Shown: piece after piece, positions 22,656 to 33,365 of the stretch
How positions within the stretch are numbered: the stretch's first letter is position 1
Layout: each line of letters begins with the position of its first letter
Source of the DNA: Laburnicola sp. R22_1
Taxonomy: Eukaryota; Ascomycota; Dothideomycetes; Pleosporales; Didymosphaeriaceae
Assembly (NCBI GenBank): GCA_014281115.1
Contig: JACONQ010000006.1
Location: 1,240,001 to 1,304,000, forward strand
Length of the DNA: 64,000 nt
Direction: 5' to 3'
The notes under the pieces: generated by a model
Databases searched by the model: none
The model's input: only the letters and a program-made list of their open reading frames with translations
What the model was told of the DNA's origin: nothing
Translations under genes and position numbers: made by a program

Positions 22656-23640
22656 GGTGCTGTTCCCCATAGATGCAAGTGACTATACGTTTCTAGGTGT
22701 TGCTGTTGGTGTTTGGACTAGGGCGTCCTAAAACGGCGTATGTTCCAAGTGCTAACGCTATAGGGTTCAAGGTGCGTTGGAACTGTTGATAGTTCTCCAC
22801 TAGTGCAACAGGATCCATATATAGGGTTCCGTTTATCTTAGCTCGTGTGATCTCCTGAATTTCGTGCGTGACAAAGGACTTATCGATTCCCCTAATTGCT
22901 CGAAGTCCTGCTGTGCCTAATAGTCCTGGACTTTAGGTAGTTTTAGTTTAATTATGTCAAGAAGGATAGTGATGTAGCTCTTATACTAAGTATCCATTTT
23001 CTGTTGTTGTGGAACCTTCTTGATTTTGTCGTACTGCTCGAGCAACTTATACTTGCGTTCTGCTACTAATATATAGAATATCTTCTTAAGTTGTATAAGT
23101 TGTTTATAGGGTGTTTCAGCATCCTTAATAATTAGGATATGCCTGCTAGCAATTGTCCTTGTAATCTCCTGTGTTAGGTTGTTAAGAGCGTTCTTCTTCT
23201 TCTGCCAGGCTACTAGCTTTGTTGCGTAGAACCCATACTAGAAGGTGTAGTCCTCTTGTTTAGATTTCGTGAGTTTGTCTAGTTTAATATTATTGTTGCC
23301 CTAGACAATACTTAAAGCTTTATTAGGTGTGTTGTCCTTTTTAAATAAGTGTAGTAGTCGCTCCTTAGGTTTCTTATTGTAGATTTTCTTGACAGTATCT
23401 ACTGTTAAATCTGGGTTACAATAGTCCCAGATCTTGTATGCCTTAGCGGTCCTCTTTCGTAGAAAGATCCACTTTAACCAATCGCTTAGCTTGTTAAGGA
23501 TAATTGTCTCCTTAACGATTAGCTCGTCCTCTTTATTGCTTATTATGGCAAACTAGAGCTTATCAAGTTAATCTCTATTGTGGAAAGCGCGTGTGTAGTA
23601 AGTAGGTAGAGTGTGAACTGCAGTCAAATTAAGCGTAGGC
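22656..23640 (-). pseudogene. Copia-3 gag remnant
   Basis: On the minus strand this stretch reads as a gag-like domain with scattered TAG codons, e.g. IILNKLSDWLKWIFLRKRTA, KIWDYCNPDLTV and AETPYKQLIQLKKIFYILVA. This matches the UBN2/copia gag helix pattern (W-L-K at the start, L-K-x-I-Y-x-x). No zinc knuckle or protease is visible before Pogo-5 interrupts, in agreement with an internal deletion. Confidence 0.65.
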
Positions 23641-23652
23641 TGGGCTTATAAC

Positions 23653-23804
23653 TGTAAGGGATTAGTAGGGTAGCAATTAGGAATGAGAGACTGAGTTGAT
23701 TGTAACAAGCTGAACAGAGAAACTACTTAAGTAGCAGAATTGTGATTAGCAACTAGTCTACATCAGGTTGGTTGTATTATGTGATATCGTACTCCACACT
23801 AATA
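23653..23804 (-). repeat. LTR of Copia-3 (right copy)
   Basis: 152 bp, same length as the left copy. Carries several extra CA->TA changes, including in its terminal CA. Followed by the second GATAG. Confidence 0.93.
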
Positions 23805-24734
23805 GATAGGTATAACAGGACACTCAAAACGAGTGTTTAGCCGTCGGATGTGGGAGCGCAAAGAGGTGCAAGCGTAACTCTAAGATGGTTCTCGAGAATG
23901 GATTACCCTCTTAGCAGCCGTCTGCGCTGATGGGGAGGCTCTGCCGCTAGGTCTCATCTATCAGTTGGCGAACAGCTCACTGCAGGCAGCTTGGGTGAAC
24001 GCTATTAAAGCTGGGCAACACGACGTCTTTGTGGCTTCATCTCTATCTGGATAGACGAATAACGACGTTAGTTTAGCGTGGCTAGAGCAGGTCTTTGATC
24101 GCTGCACGAAGCAGAAAGCGCGTTGTGGGAGAGACTGGCGTCTCCTTTTACTTAACGGCCATGGCAGTCACCTTACAAAGGAGTTTATTGACTACTGCGA
24201 CTCCTATTGCATACTCCTAGCTGTATTTCCCCCTCACTCTACCTATACGCTTCAACCTCTCGACGTTGTTATGTTTAAACCTCTCTCTACCGCCTACTCT
24301 AAGGAGCTCTCCACCCACCTCTAGAGGAGCCAAGGGCTAGTACTAGTTAAGAAGGGAGACTTCTTCCCGCTGTTCTGGGGAGCGTGGGAGACCTCCTTCA
24401 AGACAGAGACCATCCTCAAGTCCTTTGAAGCTGCTAGTATATGGCCTATGGACCCAGAGGTTATACTCAAACGCTTCGCGGACGATGCCTCAGAGCAGCA
24501 AAACAACGGTGAAGGACGGTCCTCAGCGCTTACCAACAATGACTGGCGCCAGATGGAGCGTCTCGTACGCTCTGCAGTAAAGGATACCACCGCAGAAGAG
24601 TCAAAGTCGCTCTCCCAAACGCTCCACGGACTCCAAGTACAAAACAAGCTGCTACACCATAAGAACAATAGCTTAAGGGAGGCTCTCACTGCTAAGGAGG
24701 CATCACAGGCTGCACCAGCTGCCCCCACAATTGT

Positions 24735-27700
24735 CAACAATCAAATATACTTCCAAATCTCGAGCTTCGAACGGCCGAGTTGCCAAATCAAGTAAATCAA
24801 GTCTTTGCCGTATAAATTGAGGCGGAAATCAAGTCCAAAATAAAGATTTGACTTGGAGATTTGATAGATTTGATAGTGTTATTCAGCTATAGAAGCGAGC
24901 GGGTGTTGCTGCAAAAGTTGGCTTATTTGGAGTTGTTGATTGGCTACAACTTACTGCCGGCATCACGCCTAGGCCCCCTAGCCATCTTATCGCGCACTTG
25001 ACGCGCTGTTTTGTTACTATCGCCTATCTATTGGCGTACTTTTGTTGGTGTTTTAGCTATTGCAGTTAACTTATTGCGTACTTTTTGCTGCCTTTGCTTA
25101 CCTTGTAGGCTTGCTAATAGCCCGAGATGCCCCCCAAACGCGCCATCGATGGCAACGCACGCGCCGGAGTACGCGCCAACGGCGCCGTAGAGGTGACCGA
25201 TGAAGGTGGAGGTCGCGGCAAGCGTCAGAAAGTACGCACCCAGCGGGCTATTAAAGGCGACTCGCTGCCAGCCGGCACTGCTAGTTAGCTGATAGAGCTG
25301 CCTAAAACGCAGCTAACTGCGCCGCTGTCGCCTCAATCGTCGCCATCATAGGGAGCTAGCTAGCCAGCTATGCCCGCTAAAGACCCGCTTGTTGGCTAGG
25401 TTATAGATGCCTTACAGCGGCTATAGGAGCTGCAGTTGCTAGAGTCGCAGGCGTTGTTAACGCTATTGTTAGTGTTAAAGGCAGCTATAGAGGCTTTGAC
25501 TGTGGAGGATGATAATATTGTTGGCGGCGGCTTTGACAAGCGCTTTGCGGACAATTACAATGGCATTAATTAGGAGAAGCTGGCTTGGTACTAGGTGCCG
25601 CGGCGTACTCTTATTGGCAAGAAGAGCTGGGTCTTTTAGTACGGCTATTGCGTCGCGTTAAAGCAAAGTCCTGCATAAATTGTGGCTAATAAGCCTGAGC
25701 GTACCTTCTTTGTGTGCCGCTTCTGCCACCACAACGCGCCGACAAGCAGTATAATTAAGGTGATGGATGCCACAAGCTCTGTGGCGAAGCACCTGGGTCG
25801 TTAAAGGCGCGGCTATCGCCTAACTGCGCGCGGGAAGCAGCTGCCACAGCTGCTAGGTGGTTAGTTAACTATCTTTAACGCGATAAAGAAGGGCGTACCT
25901 GTTACGCAAGCTGTGGTTAATAAGCTGAGTAACTTTGATATTTAAGGCTTCTGGCTCGCTGCTGTGCAATGGCTTGTTAAGAATAACTATCTGCTACGCG
26001 AATTCGAGACTGAGAGCTTCTGGCGCATGCTACAGTTCGCCAATCCTACAGCAGTTTAAGCGCTGTGGACAAGCCATAATAGTGTGTTAAGGTTCGTACT
26101 CTGGCTCTACAACTACCTTGTTCTTATTGTTAAAGCAGAATTAGTGACTATAAGCAGTAAGGTGCACGTTAGCTTTAACGGCTAGACTGCAAAAGGTGGC
26201 AAGCGCGGCTTCTTTAGTATTGTTGCTCACTACTTTAACACCGCGGGCAGGATTCGAGACTTACCTATCGCGCTACCGCAGCTTGCTAGCGTCTATAGCG
26301 GCGAGAGGATAGGCGAATGTGTTAACAAAGCACTGCAGGCGTTCAATATAACGGCGGAGAAGCTAGGTTACTTTGTGTTAGATAACGCTGCAAGTAACAA
26401 TATACCAGTGGAGTACTTAAGTAAATAGTATGGATTTACTGCCGCTTAACGCCGCCTTTGTTGCAGTTGCCACACTATTAACCTTGTTGGCCAAACTGTT
26501 ATGTTTAGCAAGGATAAAGACGCCTACGATAATAACCCAAAGCACGAGAAGAATAAGGAGAAGTTTATAAATAAGTGGCGGCGGCTGGGGCCTTTAGGAG
26601 TGTTTCTAGACATTATCAACTTTATTAGTACGCCAAAACAGTACTCTAGTTTCTCTACTTTCTAGCACCTCGCGTTAGCTGAAGACCCTATAAACAAGGC
26701 CTTATTATTGGCTGTTGTCAAGGCGTGCGTTACACGCTAGAACAGCTATTGTGCTGCCTTTAAGCGTGGGCTTATCCTCTAACATCCTATCACCAACTAC
26801 GCCAAACACCACATCTCACGAATCAAAGCGCTTAATCAAAAAACTAACAAGCCGCCAGCTGCTCTAGTGTAGATGCGATCAACTAGTCTACAAGCAGCAG
26901 ACTAGGCAGTTATCACTAAGTATGTGGATGTGTTGAAGCCGCTCAAAGCAGCCACAGAGCGGCTGGAAGGTCGCGGCAAGAGCAAGCAGCCAGGCGATCG
27001 CAAGCTTAATAGGCGCTTTGGCGCCATTTATGAGGTTATCCCTACCTTTAAGCAGCTTATAAGCGCTTATAAAGAGCGCTTAATTACCTATCGCGATGTT
27101 AACTTTGAGCAAGAAGACGCTCCAGAAGACCATTTGGCCATCAACCTGCGCGGCGCTGTCGCCAAACTAAAGCTCTATTACAGCAAACTAAGCGACAGTA
27201 CTGCCTATTACGCTGCGATTATACTCCACCCACACTATTGTAACTACTGTAAAGTCGCTTGGGCGGGTGACCCAGCTTAATTGACGGCTGCCGACGCTGC
27301 CTTTCAACTTTGGCGCCTCTATGGCGGTACTGTTGCTCCCCGGCCGCCTCCACGCCCACTAGTTAAGCGGTCCAACACCATTGACGACGCCGTTAACGCA
27401 ATTATCGAGGCGGAGAGCGACTCTGATAAAGAAACTAGCAATAAGTACGAGCGCTAGCGGGCTTGTGAGCCGCGTTGGAGCCGCGCCGACTTCGATCAAG
27501 AAGGTAACCCAGTCCGCTATTGGCTTAGGTTACGCAACAAGTACCCAGCGTTAGCGCAGTTTGCGCTTGATATAATGAGTATTCCAGCCTCCAGCGCGGA
27601 GTGTGAGCGCTTGTTCAGCGAACTTGGAGACTTATTAGAGCCGAAGCGGCGCAAAATAAGCTCACAGTTACTAGCTGCTCTGCAGTGTGTGCGGAGCTGG

Positions 27701-27966
27701 CTAAAGGCTGGTTTTATGAGCAGCGACAATGAGGTTGATGAGAGCAATCTCACTAACGCAGCAATTGAGACTCTGTATAGTGTATCTAAATAGGACGATT
27801 AGCTGCCAAACTGCAGTACAACACTATAATTTTAGATTAATATTTGCAAATCCGACTTCCAAATCAAGTACAAACTGCTGCCAAGACCTCCCAATCAAGT
27901 CCTCTAGCGCTGTTGAGGCACATCAAATCAAGTCAACGGGTGGATTTGGACTGGATTTGTTTGTTG
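24735..27966 (+). mobile_element. hAT transposon with 8-bp TSD ACAATTGT
   Basis: 3,232 bp bounded by short imperfect inverted ends (CAACAATCAAAT / ATTTGTTTGTTG) and an exact 8-bp duplication ACAATTGT at 24727-24734 and 27967-27974, as expected for hAT elements. Subterminal regions are rich in CAAATCAAGT/ATTTGACTTG motifs on both sides (about 24780-24860 and 27850-27960). It interrupts the tail of the Pogo-4 transposase. Confidence 0.95.
25127..27793 (+). pseudogene. hAT transposase, one 889-codon frame with nonsense codons
   Basis: The frame runs from ATG 25127 (MPPKRAIDGNARAGV) to TAG 27793 with no frameshift. It contains a BED-like zinc finger (FFVCRFCHHNAPTSS ... VAKHLGR), the RNase H-like hAT core (KVHVSFNG, then TAG in place of Trp, TAKGGKRGFFSIVAHY; LGYFVLDNAASNN), a region after RLCCSCHTINLVGQ, and the C-terminal hAT dimerisation motif (YPALAQFALDIMSIPASSAE, CERLFSELGDL). 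About twenty in-frame stops were seen, TAG wherever I read the codon, at positions where Trp or Gln is expected. Closest in organisation to fungal Restless-type hAT elements. Confidence 0.92.
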
Positions 27967-28144
27967 ACAATTGTGCCTGCCCCAGCTTTCATCACCCGCC
28001 GCGGCCGCAATGTTACACTTCCCGGTAGATTTAGATAGTACAAATTAATCGCAAGCATCTAATTACTACTACTCTACAAAATCTTGTAATAATAACTATT
28101 GTAGATGGCTTAATAACTTCATCTTTAAAGTGGTGAGCATGTTA

Positions 28145-30280
28145 CCATGTTTCCCCGCTCAACGCACAGACCCCACTCAACGCACAGTTTGAGGATGCCC
28201 ACTACTACTACTTTTAAAGCTGTACAGCTCTATATAGATCAAATTATCACGAGATTTTTTGTAGTAGCATTCTTAAAAGTCGTTTTAATCGATTGGCAAC
28301 AATATATTAGGTGCGATACCTCTGTGGGAGGCGTACTGTACGCGTGCGCGTTGATGGGCCAGATGCCTCTACCACCCCTTCAATGACGGATAGATCCTCA
28401 GCATCAGCCTCTAGGTCCTCAATAACATGAGCAGGAGGTGCAGGAGCTGTGAGGCTACGCGCCTTACCCTTTTTAGCTAATTGTATATCATTCTGGAGTT
28501 GCTTTTTAGCTGCGTGGGCGAGTAGGGCTTCTTCGCGCTCTGCAGCCTTCTGCTATTTTTCCTGCAATTTGATCTCCTTTGCAGCCATCCTTATTTCTGC
28601 TCTTTGCTAAAGCATAGCCTGTTTCTCCTACTTTTTCTGCTCCCTAGCTAGCTTATTACGATCCTTCTGGTGTTGTAGTTCTTCTGCTTTAGCGTCTTTT
28701 TGGACTTGTTAATTGCGGGCAGCTTCAACTTTAGATGGCAACCAGAAGACAGCGCCACCAGCGTAATTCTAGGAAGGTTTAAGTAGTAATGCCTTGCCAC
28801 GCGTACGGCGCTTCTTCTCATTAATAAGGGCGTCTTTAAGGCGGTTGTTTTCATGCTGAAGGAGCTGTTTTTGAGTCGTGATTGCATGTATCGTGTGAGA
28901 GAGCTGTAAGGCGCGTTTATTGTAGATATCATCAACTACCTGTCGTAGGAGCCGTTCAATCTTGCGCCAGTCGCTTTCAGAGAGTACTAAAGACGTACTA
29001 TCACTGCTTAATGGCCTCTTAGGCTCTAGATCCTTGAATTTCTTCAATATAGCGTTGCTATCCAGTGGAGAGATGCCAGTAACTCTGAATGAGTTAATAA
29101 TCGTTTCCTTAGCAAACGCGGTCCTATACGCCCTATAGAAGAAGCGGAAGAAGTCGCGCTTAGTAATAGATGTAAGGCCCTGGCTGTTGTACATGAATTG
29201 GGAGAGCTCTTTGGTATATGCAGCTAAGAGAGGCTTAAAAAGGCAGACATCTAGAGGCTGCAGCGTATGAGTTAAATGCGGCGGATAGATAGCCAGGAGG
29301 ATCCTATTTTGATCGCAGAACTCGATAAACTCCATTGTAATATGCGAGCCATGCCCATCAAGAATAAGGAGCCTATAGTCGCGTTTTGCCTTCGTCTTAG
29401 TCGCCTCCTAAAAGCACCTCTTAAGCCAGGCAATGCCAAGTTCGTTGTTTGTCCATCCTAAAGGTGATGAGGCGAAAAAGGCGCGGTGCTCTTGAGGATC
29501 AAAATCCTGCAACTAGGTGTCCTAAATATTGCCAGAAGCTGCCTGATATATGAGGGCAGGATCGAGAGAGCTGCCGTCGGCGCATATACAAGCTATCGTC
29601 GTGATCCACTCCCTGTTGCCGTCCTAGAGTACCTGCTTGACGCTACCCTAATCATACTGGCGTCGGGAGAATACGCGCTTCATTCTTAACACTACCCCAA
29701 TTAAGAAGCCCTTCTCATCCATATTATATGTATTTGATGGCGCGATGTCGTACTGCTTGATCTTATCGTCTAAAAGCTTAAAATAGAGGGCGTATTTGAA
29801 GGCTGAATCAGCTTTGTGGCGCTAGTTATCAATACCAGATGTCCATCGCGATATAAGGTTGATTTGATGCCGCGCAATATAGCGATCAACCCAGTGTTTT
29901 CCTGGCTCTTAATGGGCTATTTCTGCTGCGAAATTTCGTATCATCTCTCTTGTAGGAGGTAGGCCTCGTGTACACAGCTTTTCAATGTACTATAGTAGCT
30001 GTTTTTCCTGTGTAGAGTTGAGGAGTCGCTTTTCTTCTGTCCGGGACGCATAGGTGCCCTGCACCCCGCGAAAACGCTTCGAGAGCCGCGACCGCTCAAC
30101 GCCGTACTCTCGCGCAACCTGAGATATATTAGGACGTTCTCCTAGCTTCAGGGATCTCAAAGCTTCAACAGCTGCGTCAATCGGGTCCATATTGGTAGAG
30201 TTATGAGGGTTGAAAGTATAGAGATTTTTGGTGCCAACTGTGCGTTGAGTGGGGTCTGTGCGTTGAGCGGGGAAACATGG
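28145..30280 (-). mobile_element. Pogo-6: full-length pogo transposon inserted into the right end of Pogo-4
   Basis: 2,136 bp. Ends CCATGTTTCCCCGCTCAACG and its complement, TA at 28143-28144 and 30281-30282. Each end has two CTCAACGCACAG modules 18 bp apart. The insertion point is only about 30 bp from the right tip of Pogo-4, inside that element's own inverted repeat. Confidence 0.95.
28307..30190 (-). pseudogene. Pogo-6 transposase, 628-codon frame with nonsense codons
   Basis: From ATG 30190 (MDPIDAAVEALRSLKLGERP) to TAA 28307 in one frame. Psq helix-turn-helix (VAREYGVERSRLSKRFRGV), basic stretch, YNMDEKGFLI near 29725, second Asp at LLILDGHGSHITMEFIEFCD, PHLTHTLQPLDVCLFKPLL, FFRFFYRAYRTAFAKETII, ISPLDSNAILKKF, SDWRKIERLLRQV, HAITTQKQLLQHENNRLKDA, then a glutamine/lysine-rich coiled coil and a terminal TRTRTVRLPQRYRT. 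Stops are TAG where read. Same length class as Pogo-2, -7 and -8. Confidence 0.9.
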
Positions 30281-30311
30281 TATTCGGCGGGCGTTGCGCG
30301 TCCGTGCACGG

Positions 30312-31068
30312 TAGTCCAGCCGGTCTTAGAGACTAAGAGCTTCCAATTGCGGGGGATACTGGTCTCCTTATACTACGCTGAGATGTGGACTCGCCCTTTG
30401 TAGATAATAAAGGGCGGGGCAGCATACCTAGCAGCGCAAATACTTTAAATTACTGTGACCTACTTGCGGTTGCCTAGCTAAACAAGCGTAAGTTAAGAAC
30501 GTCTTTCTGAACTAGTTACAACCTTTATTAAGCCAATAACTCCTATTTGGAAGCCTGTCTTATTAAAGTTATAGATGTCTTTATCCTGCACTCTATACTT
30601 GGCTTTTGTGTTCTCTACTAGCTGAAACCACGCGTTTATAACCTCTAGGTCTTCCTGTTGTATCCTCTGTTAGTCCTTCGCTCAATTAAAAGCCATTTTA
30701 AGCTCAGGTACGCGCTTTACAAAGCGCTAAGCCCAGCATTGTTCTACAGGGTCTCTGTGCCGCGCAGCTAGCAGTTTGTTGGCCATATCTTCCACCTTAC
30801 CTAGCTAGGGTGCAAATCCTCGCGAATCTAGGTTGAGGATATACTATATAAGCGTCTGCTCTTTAGTTGCAGTGAGCTTTGCCATGCCTAATTGTGTATC
30901 TGCTTGGGCGGTAATTCCGTTAATTTGATTGCTTAGTGTAGACTTTGGGATATTATATACTGCAGCAGCGTGTCGCAGGCTTGAAATTTGCTTATTCTAA
31001 TAGGTGTGAAGGGCAAGCTTAATTCTGCCTTCTTAATTAGATGATAACGCGTCGTGTTGTTGAGACAT
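30312..31068 (-). pseudogene. Element H transposase, N-terminal fragment
   Basis: Starts at ATG 31068 (MSQQHDALSSN, then TAA). Psq helix-turn-helix (RHAAAVYNIPKSTLSNQING), CENP-B-like domain (ATKEQTLIQYILNLDSRGFA ... DMANKLLAARHRDP), and the first catalytic Asp region changed from the usual NFDETGF to NFNKTGF (about 30570), so a catalytic residue is already lost. Continues after Pogo-4 at 18391. Adding the H pieces with single target copies gives 757 + 218 + 85 + 635 = 1,695 nt. Confidence 0.88.
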
Positions 31069-31348
31069 TATAATTTATAGTGAAGTGTTGTGGTCTTGGC
31101 AAAACCTGTCTGGCGGACTAATCTGTCCGGGCTACTAATAGAATATGTTATATTACCTTTTTCACGCTTATTTTAATTACTAAGTAGAGGGCTCTGCTTT
31201 TTTTGTTATATTATTTAAGATGAAAGCCTTTGTCGTCCTACTCCTAGGTAGATTAATTAACGCCACATAACATATTCTATTAGTAGCCTGGTCAGATTAG
31301 TCCGCTAGATAGTTTTTGCTAAGACTATAACACTTTACTACAATTATA

Positions 31349-33365
31349 ATAACTTAATAACACAATATATTATTATTTAATTAAGAAGACAGAATTAAGC
31401 TTGCCCTTTACGCCTATTAGAATAAGCAAATTTTAAGCCTATAATATGCTGCTATAGTATATAATATCCTAAAGTCTATACTAAGTAATTAAATTAATAG
31501 AATTACCGCCTAAGCAGATATATAATTAGGTATGGCAAAGCTTACTATAACTAAAGAGCAGACGCTTATATAGTATATTCTTAATCTAGATTTATAAGAA
31601 TTTGCACCCTAGCTAGATAAGATAAAAGATATAGCTAATAAACTACTAGCTGCGTGGCATAGAGATCCTATAGAATAATACTAGGCTTAGCACTTTATAA
31701 AGCGCGTACCTAAGCTTAAAATAGCTTTTAATTAAGTAAAGGACTAATAGAGAATATAATAGGAAAACCTAGAGGTTATAAATATGTTGTTTTAGCTAGT
31801 AAAGAATACAAAAGCTAAGTATAGAGTATTGGATAAAGATATCTATAACTTTAATAAGATAGGCTTTTAGATAGGAGTTATTAGCTTAATAAAGGTTATA
31901 ACTAGTTTAGAAAGACATTCTTAACCTACACTTATTTAGCTAGGCAACTATAAGTGGGTTATAGTAATTTAGAGTATTTACGCTACTAAATATACTACCC
32001 TACCCTTTATTATCTATAAAGGGCGAGTTTATATCTTAGCGTGGTATAAGAAGACTAGTATTCCCTATAATTAGAAGCTCTTAGTCTCTAAAACTGGCTA
32101 AACTAATAACAAGCTTAAAGTTGCGTAGTGTTAGATATAGGGGTATTCTTAATAAGATGAGATAGGAAGTGGTATGGTTAATTAATTGATGTTTTTTTTC
32201 TTGTTTCTTCTGGAGAAGCTCGGCTATCGCGAGAAGTATCTATCTAGTGCCAAGATACATTAGTACTATTTAGAATAGTACAGGGGCAGTGCAAAACAGT
32301 GGTGCGCCGGCCTCTTTTAATTTTACAGTGAAAACACTGTGATTTACACTAATTGCCAGTGTGTATAGGCCATATAATCGGACACACCTACTCACCGTAA
32401 TTTACAGTGAAATTATAGTGATTCATAGGGACTATCTATCTAACACGTAGTTAAAGCACTTTAACGCGTATATAAGGCCGCGCATAGTAGGGTTATAGAG
32501 GTTACTTATTCTAGATAGCTATAAGAGCTACTACTCCTAGGATTTTAAGAATTATTGTCTAGAATAGAAGATTCTAAGACTCTATATACTAGCGCACTTA
32601 TCTTATATTCTTTAGCCGCTTAATATAGTCTATTTTACGCTACTAAAGCTAAAGTACTCCTAGTGTATATAGAACTTAGCGCGCTAACGCGTCTTTTATA
32701 TTAATAAAGAGGGCTTTCTACTAGCCTTTTATAACGCATTGTTTAATATATTTATATTAGAAAACTATAAAAAAGCCTTTAAGGCCTTTAGGCTTATTTC
32801 TTTAGATATATTAGTAGTAGTAGATTGCCTTAATATATGTATTTACACTCTACCTTAGGGTACCCTATTAGATATACTATAGTAAGCTAGAACTCTAAAT
32901 AATACCCTTAAGTTTAAATTCTAATTAAAGCTTATACACAATTCTTTTATTTAGTCTTTACCTAATACTAAATTAAGCTACTTATAGCTTATAAAAGGTA
33001 CTAAACTTATACTCTATTATAGTGTACTTTAAAAGACCTATATTAAGAAACTTAAGAAGTAAATTAAGGTTTTAATAAAGCAAAAAATGCGTAAAAGAAA
33101 GCGTATTTAGAAAAGTAGAATGCTAGGCTTTACTTAGAAAGTAAATTTAAAAGTAGAAAACCCTTTTATTAAGGTAAAGTTATTAAAAAGGGTGTAAGAT
33201 AGTAGTAAGGAAGAGATAGGTCTCTTAATATAACACTACTATAGAAGGTGCAGAGAGTCTAGATATAATATAAAAACCTATTAAATAGATAAAAACATAG
33301 AGAAGAAGTTAGATATTACTCTTAGTAGCTTATTTTTAGTTAGTGTTAATAGTAAATTAGAGTAA
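31349..33365 (+). pseudogene. H-prime transposase relic (split by solo LTR)
   Basis: Begins at an ATA (31349) aligned with the ATG of H (ATG->ATA) and ends at TAA 33363-33365 aligned with the TGA of H. Between them almost every Gln and Trp codon has become TAG or TAA. Removing the solo LTR and one CGTAG copy (322 nt) leaves 1,695 nt, identical to the reconstructed length of H: these two copies differ by substitutions, not by net indels. It has no coding capacity. Its value is as an alignment partner showing the uninterrupted sites of Copia-2, Pogo-3 and Pogo-4. Confidence 0.88.
32129..32445. repeat. Solo LTR (317 bp) with 5-bp TSD CGTAG
   Basis: Sequence present in H-prime but absent from H. 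It starts TGTTAGATA and ends TATCTAACA (TG...CA with short inverted ends) and is flanked by CGTAG at 32124-32128 and 32446-32450. It is clearly richer in G+C than the surrounding relic, so it arrived after most of the C-to-T mutation. It has no similarity by eye to the three copia LTRs in the window; the parent element is unknown. Confidence 0.85.

Larger units (their letters stand above)
18967..23804 (-). mobile_element. Copia-3: internally deleted copia element with 5-bp TSD GATAG
   Basis: Two 152-bp LTRs (TGTAAGGGAT...CTAAYA) and 5-bp duplications GATAG at 18962-18966 and 23805-23809. Orientation is minus, judged by the direction of gag and RT. Without Pogo-5 the element is only 3,046 bp, short for copia; no protease or integrase core was seen between gag and RT, so it is a deleted, probably non-autonomous copy. 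It lies inside the Pogo-4 transposase. Confidence 0.92.
18475..28038 (+). pseudogene. Pogo-4 transposase, split by Copia-3 and hAT, with internal deletion
   Basis: Starts at ATG 18475 (MAPIDDAIAAIEALELGEQF). Psq helix-turn-helix (FHVNRSTLSRRH), then KRGLPPTREMIQNFAS, a frameshift near 18740, ERWVTRFLDRHGHHLISKW and YNMDEKGFMI, where Copia-3 interrupts. It resumes at 23805 with SRRMWERKEVQ, LLLNGHGSHLTKEFIDYCDS (second Asp changed to Asn), HSTYTLQPLDVVMFKPL, WPMDPEVILKRF and SLREALTAKEASQAAPAAPT, where the hAT interrupts. The last exon-like piece, TRRGRNVTLPGRFR, ends at TAG 28036-28038. The usual FWSPRKV and lysine-rich coiled coil between those parts are missing. Coding length after removing the insertions is 1,481 nt, not a multiple of three. 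Confidence 0.88.
18394..30311 (+). mobile_element. Pogo-4: pogo transposon carrying Copia-3, a hAT element and Pogo-6
   Basis: Left end CCGTGCACGGACGCGCAACG at 18394, right end its complement at 30311, flanked by TA at 18392-18393 and 30312-30313. It spans 11.9 kb, of which only about 1.7 kb is its own. Three direct insertions have duplications: Copia-3 (GATAG), hAT (ACAATTGT) and Pogo-6 (TA). Its own length is about 0.4 kb shorter than its relatives because the coiled-coil-coding part is deleted. It splits the H transposase at a TA that is single in H-prime. Confidence 0.93.
8895..31148 (-). mobile_element. Element H: about 2.2-kb pogo-type transposon spread over 22 kb by nested insertions
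   Basis: The right end is at 31148: an inverted-terminal-repeat sequence (CTGTCTGGCGGACTAATCTG region, 31106-31148) next to TA at 31149-31150. Element sequence continues in four blocks: 30312-31148, 18174-18391, 15948-16032 and 8895-9858. These are separated by Pogo-4, Pogo-3 and Copia-2; Pogo-2 interrupts it beyond 8895. The order is proven by collinearity with the inverted copy H-prime (31270-33803). The left terminal repeat is not found; about 100 bp is missing or unrecognisable left of 6785. H-prime without its solo LTR is 2,212 bp, the expected size of H. Confidence 0.9.
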
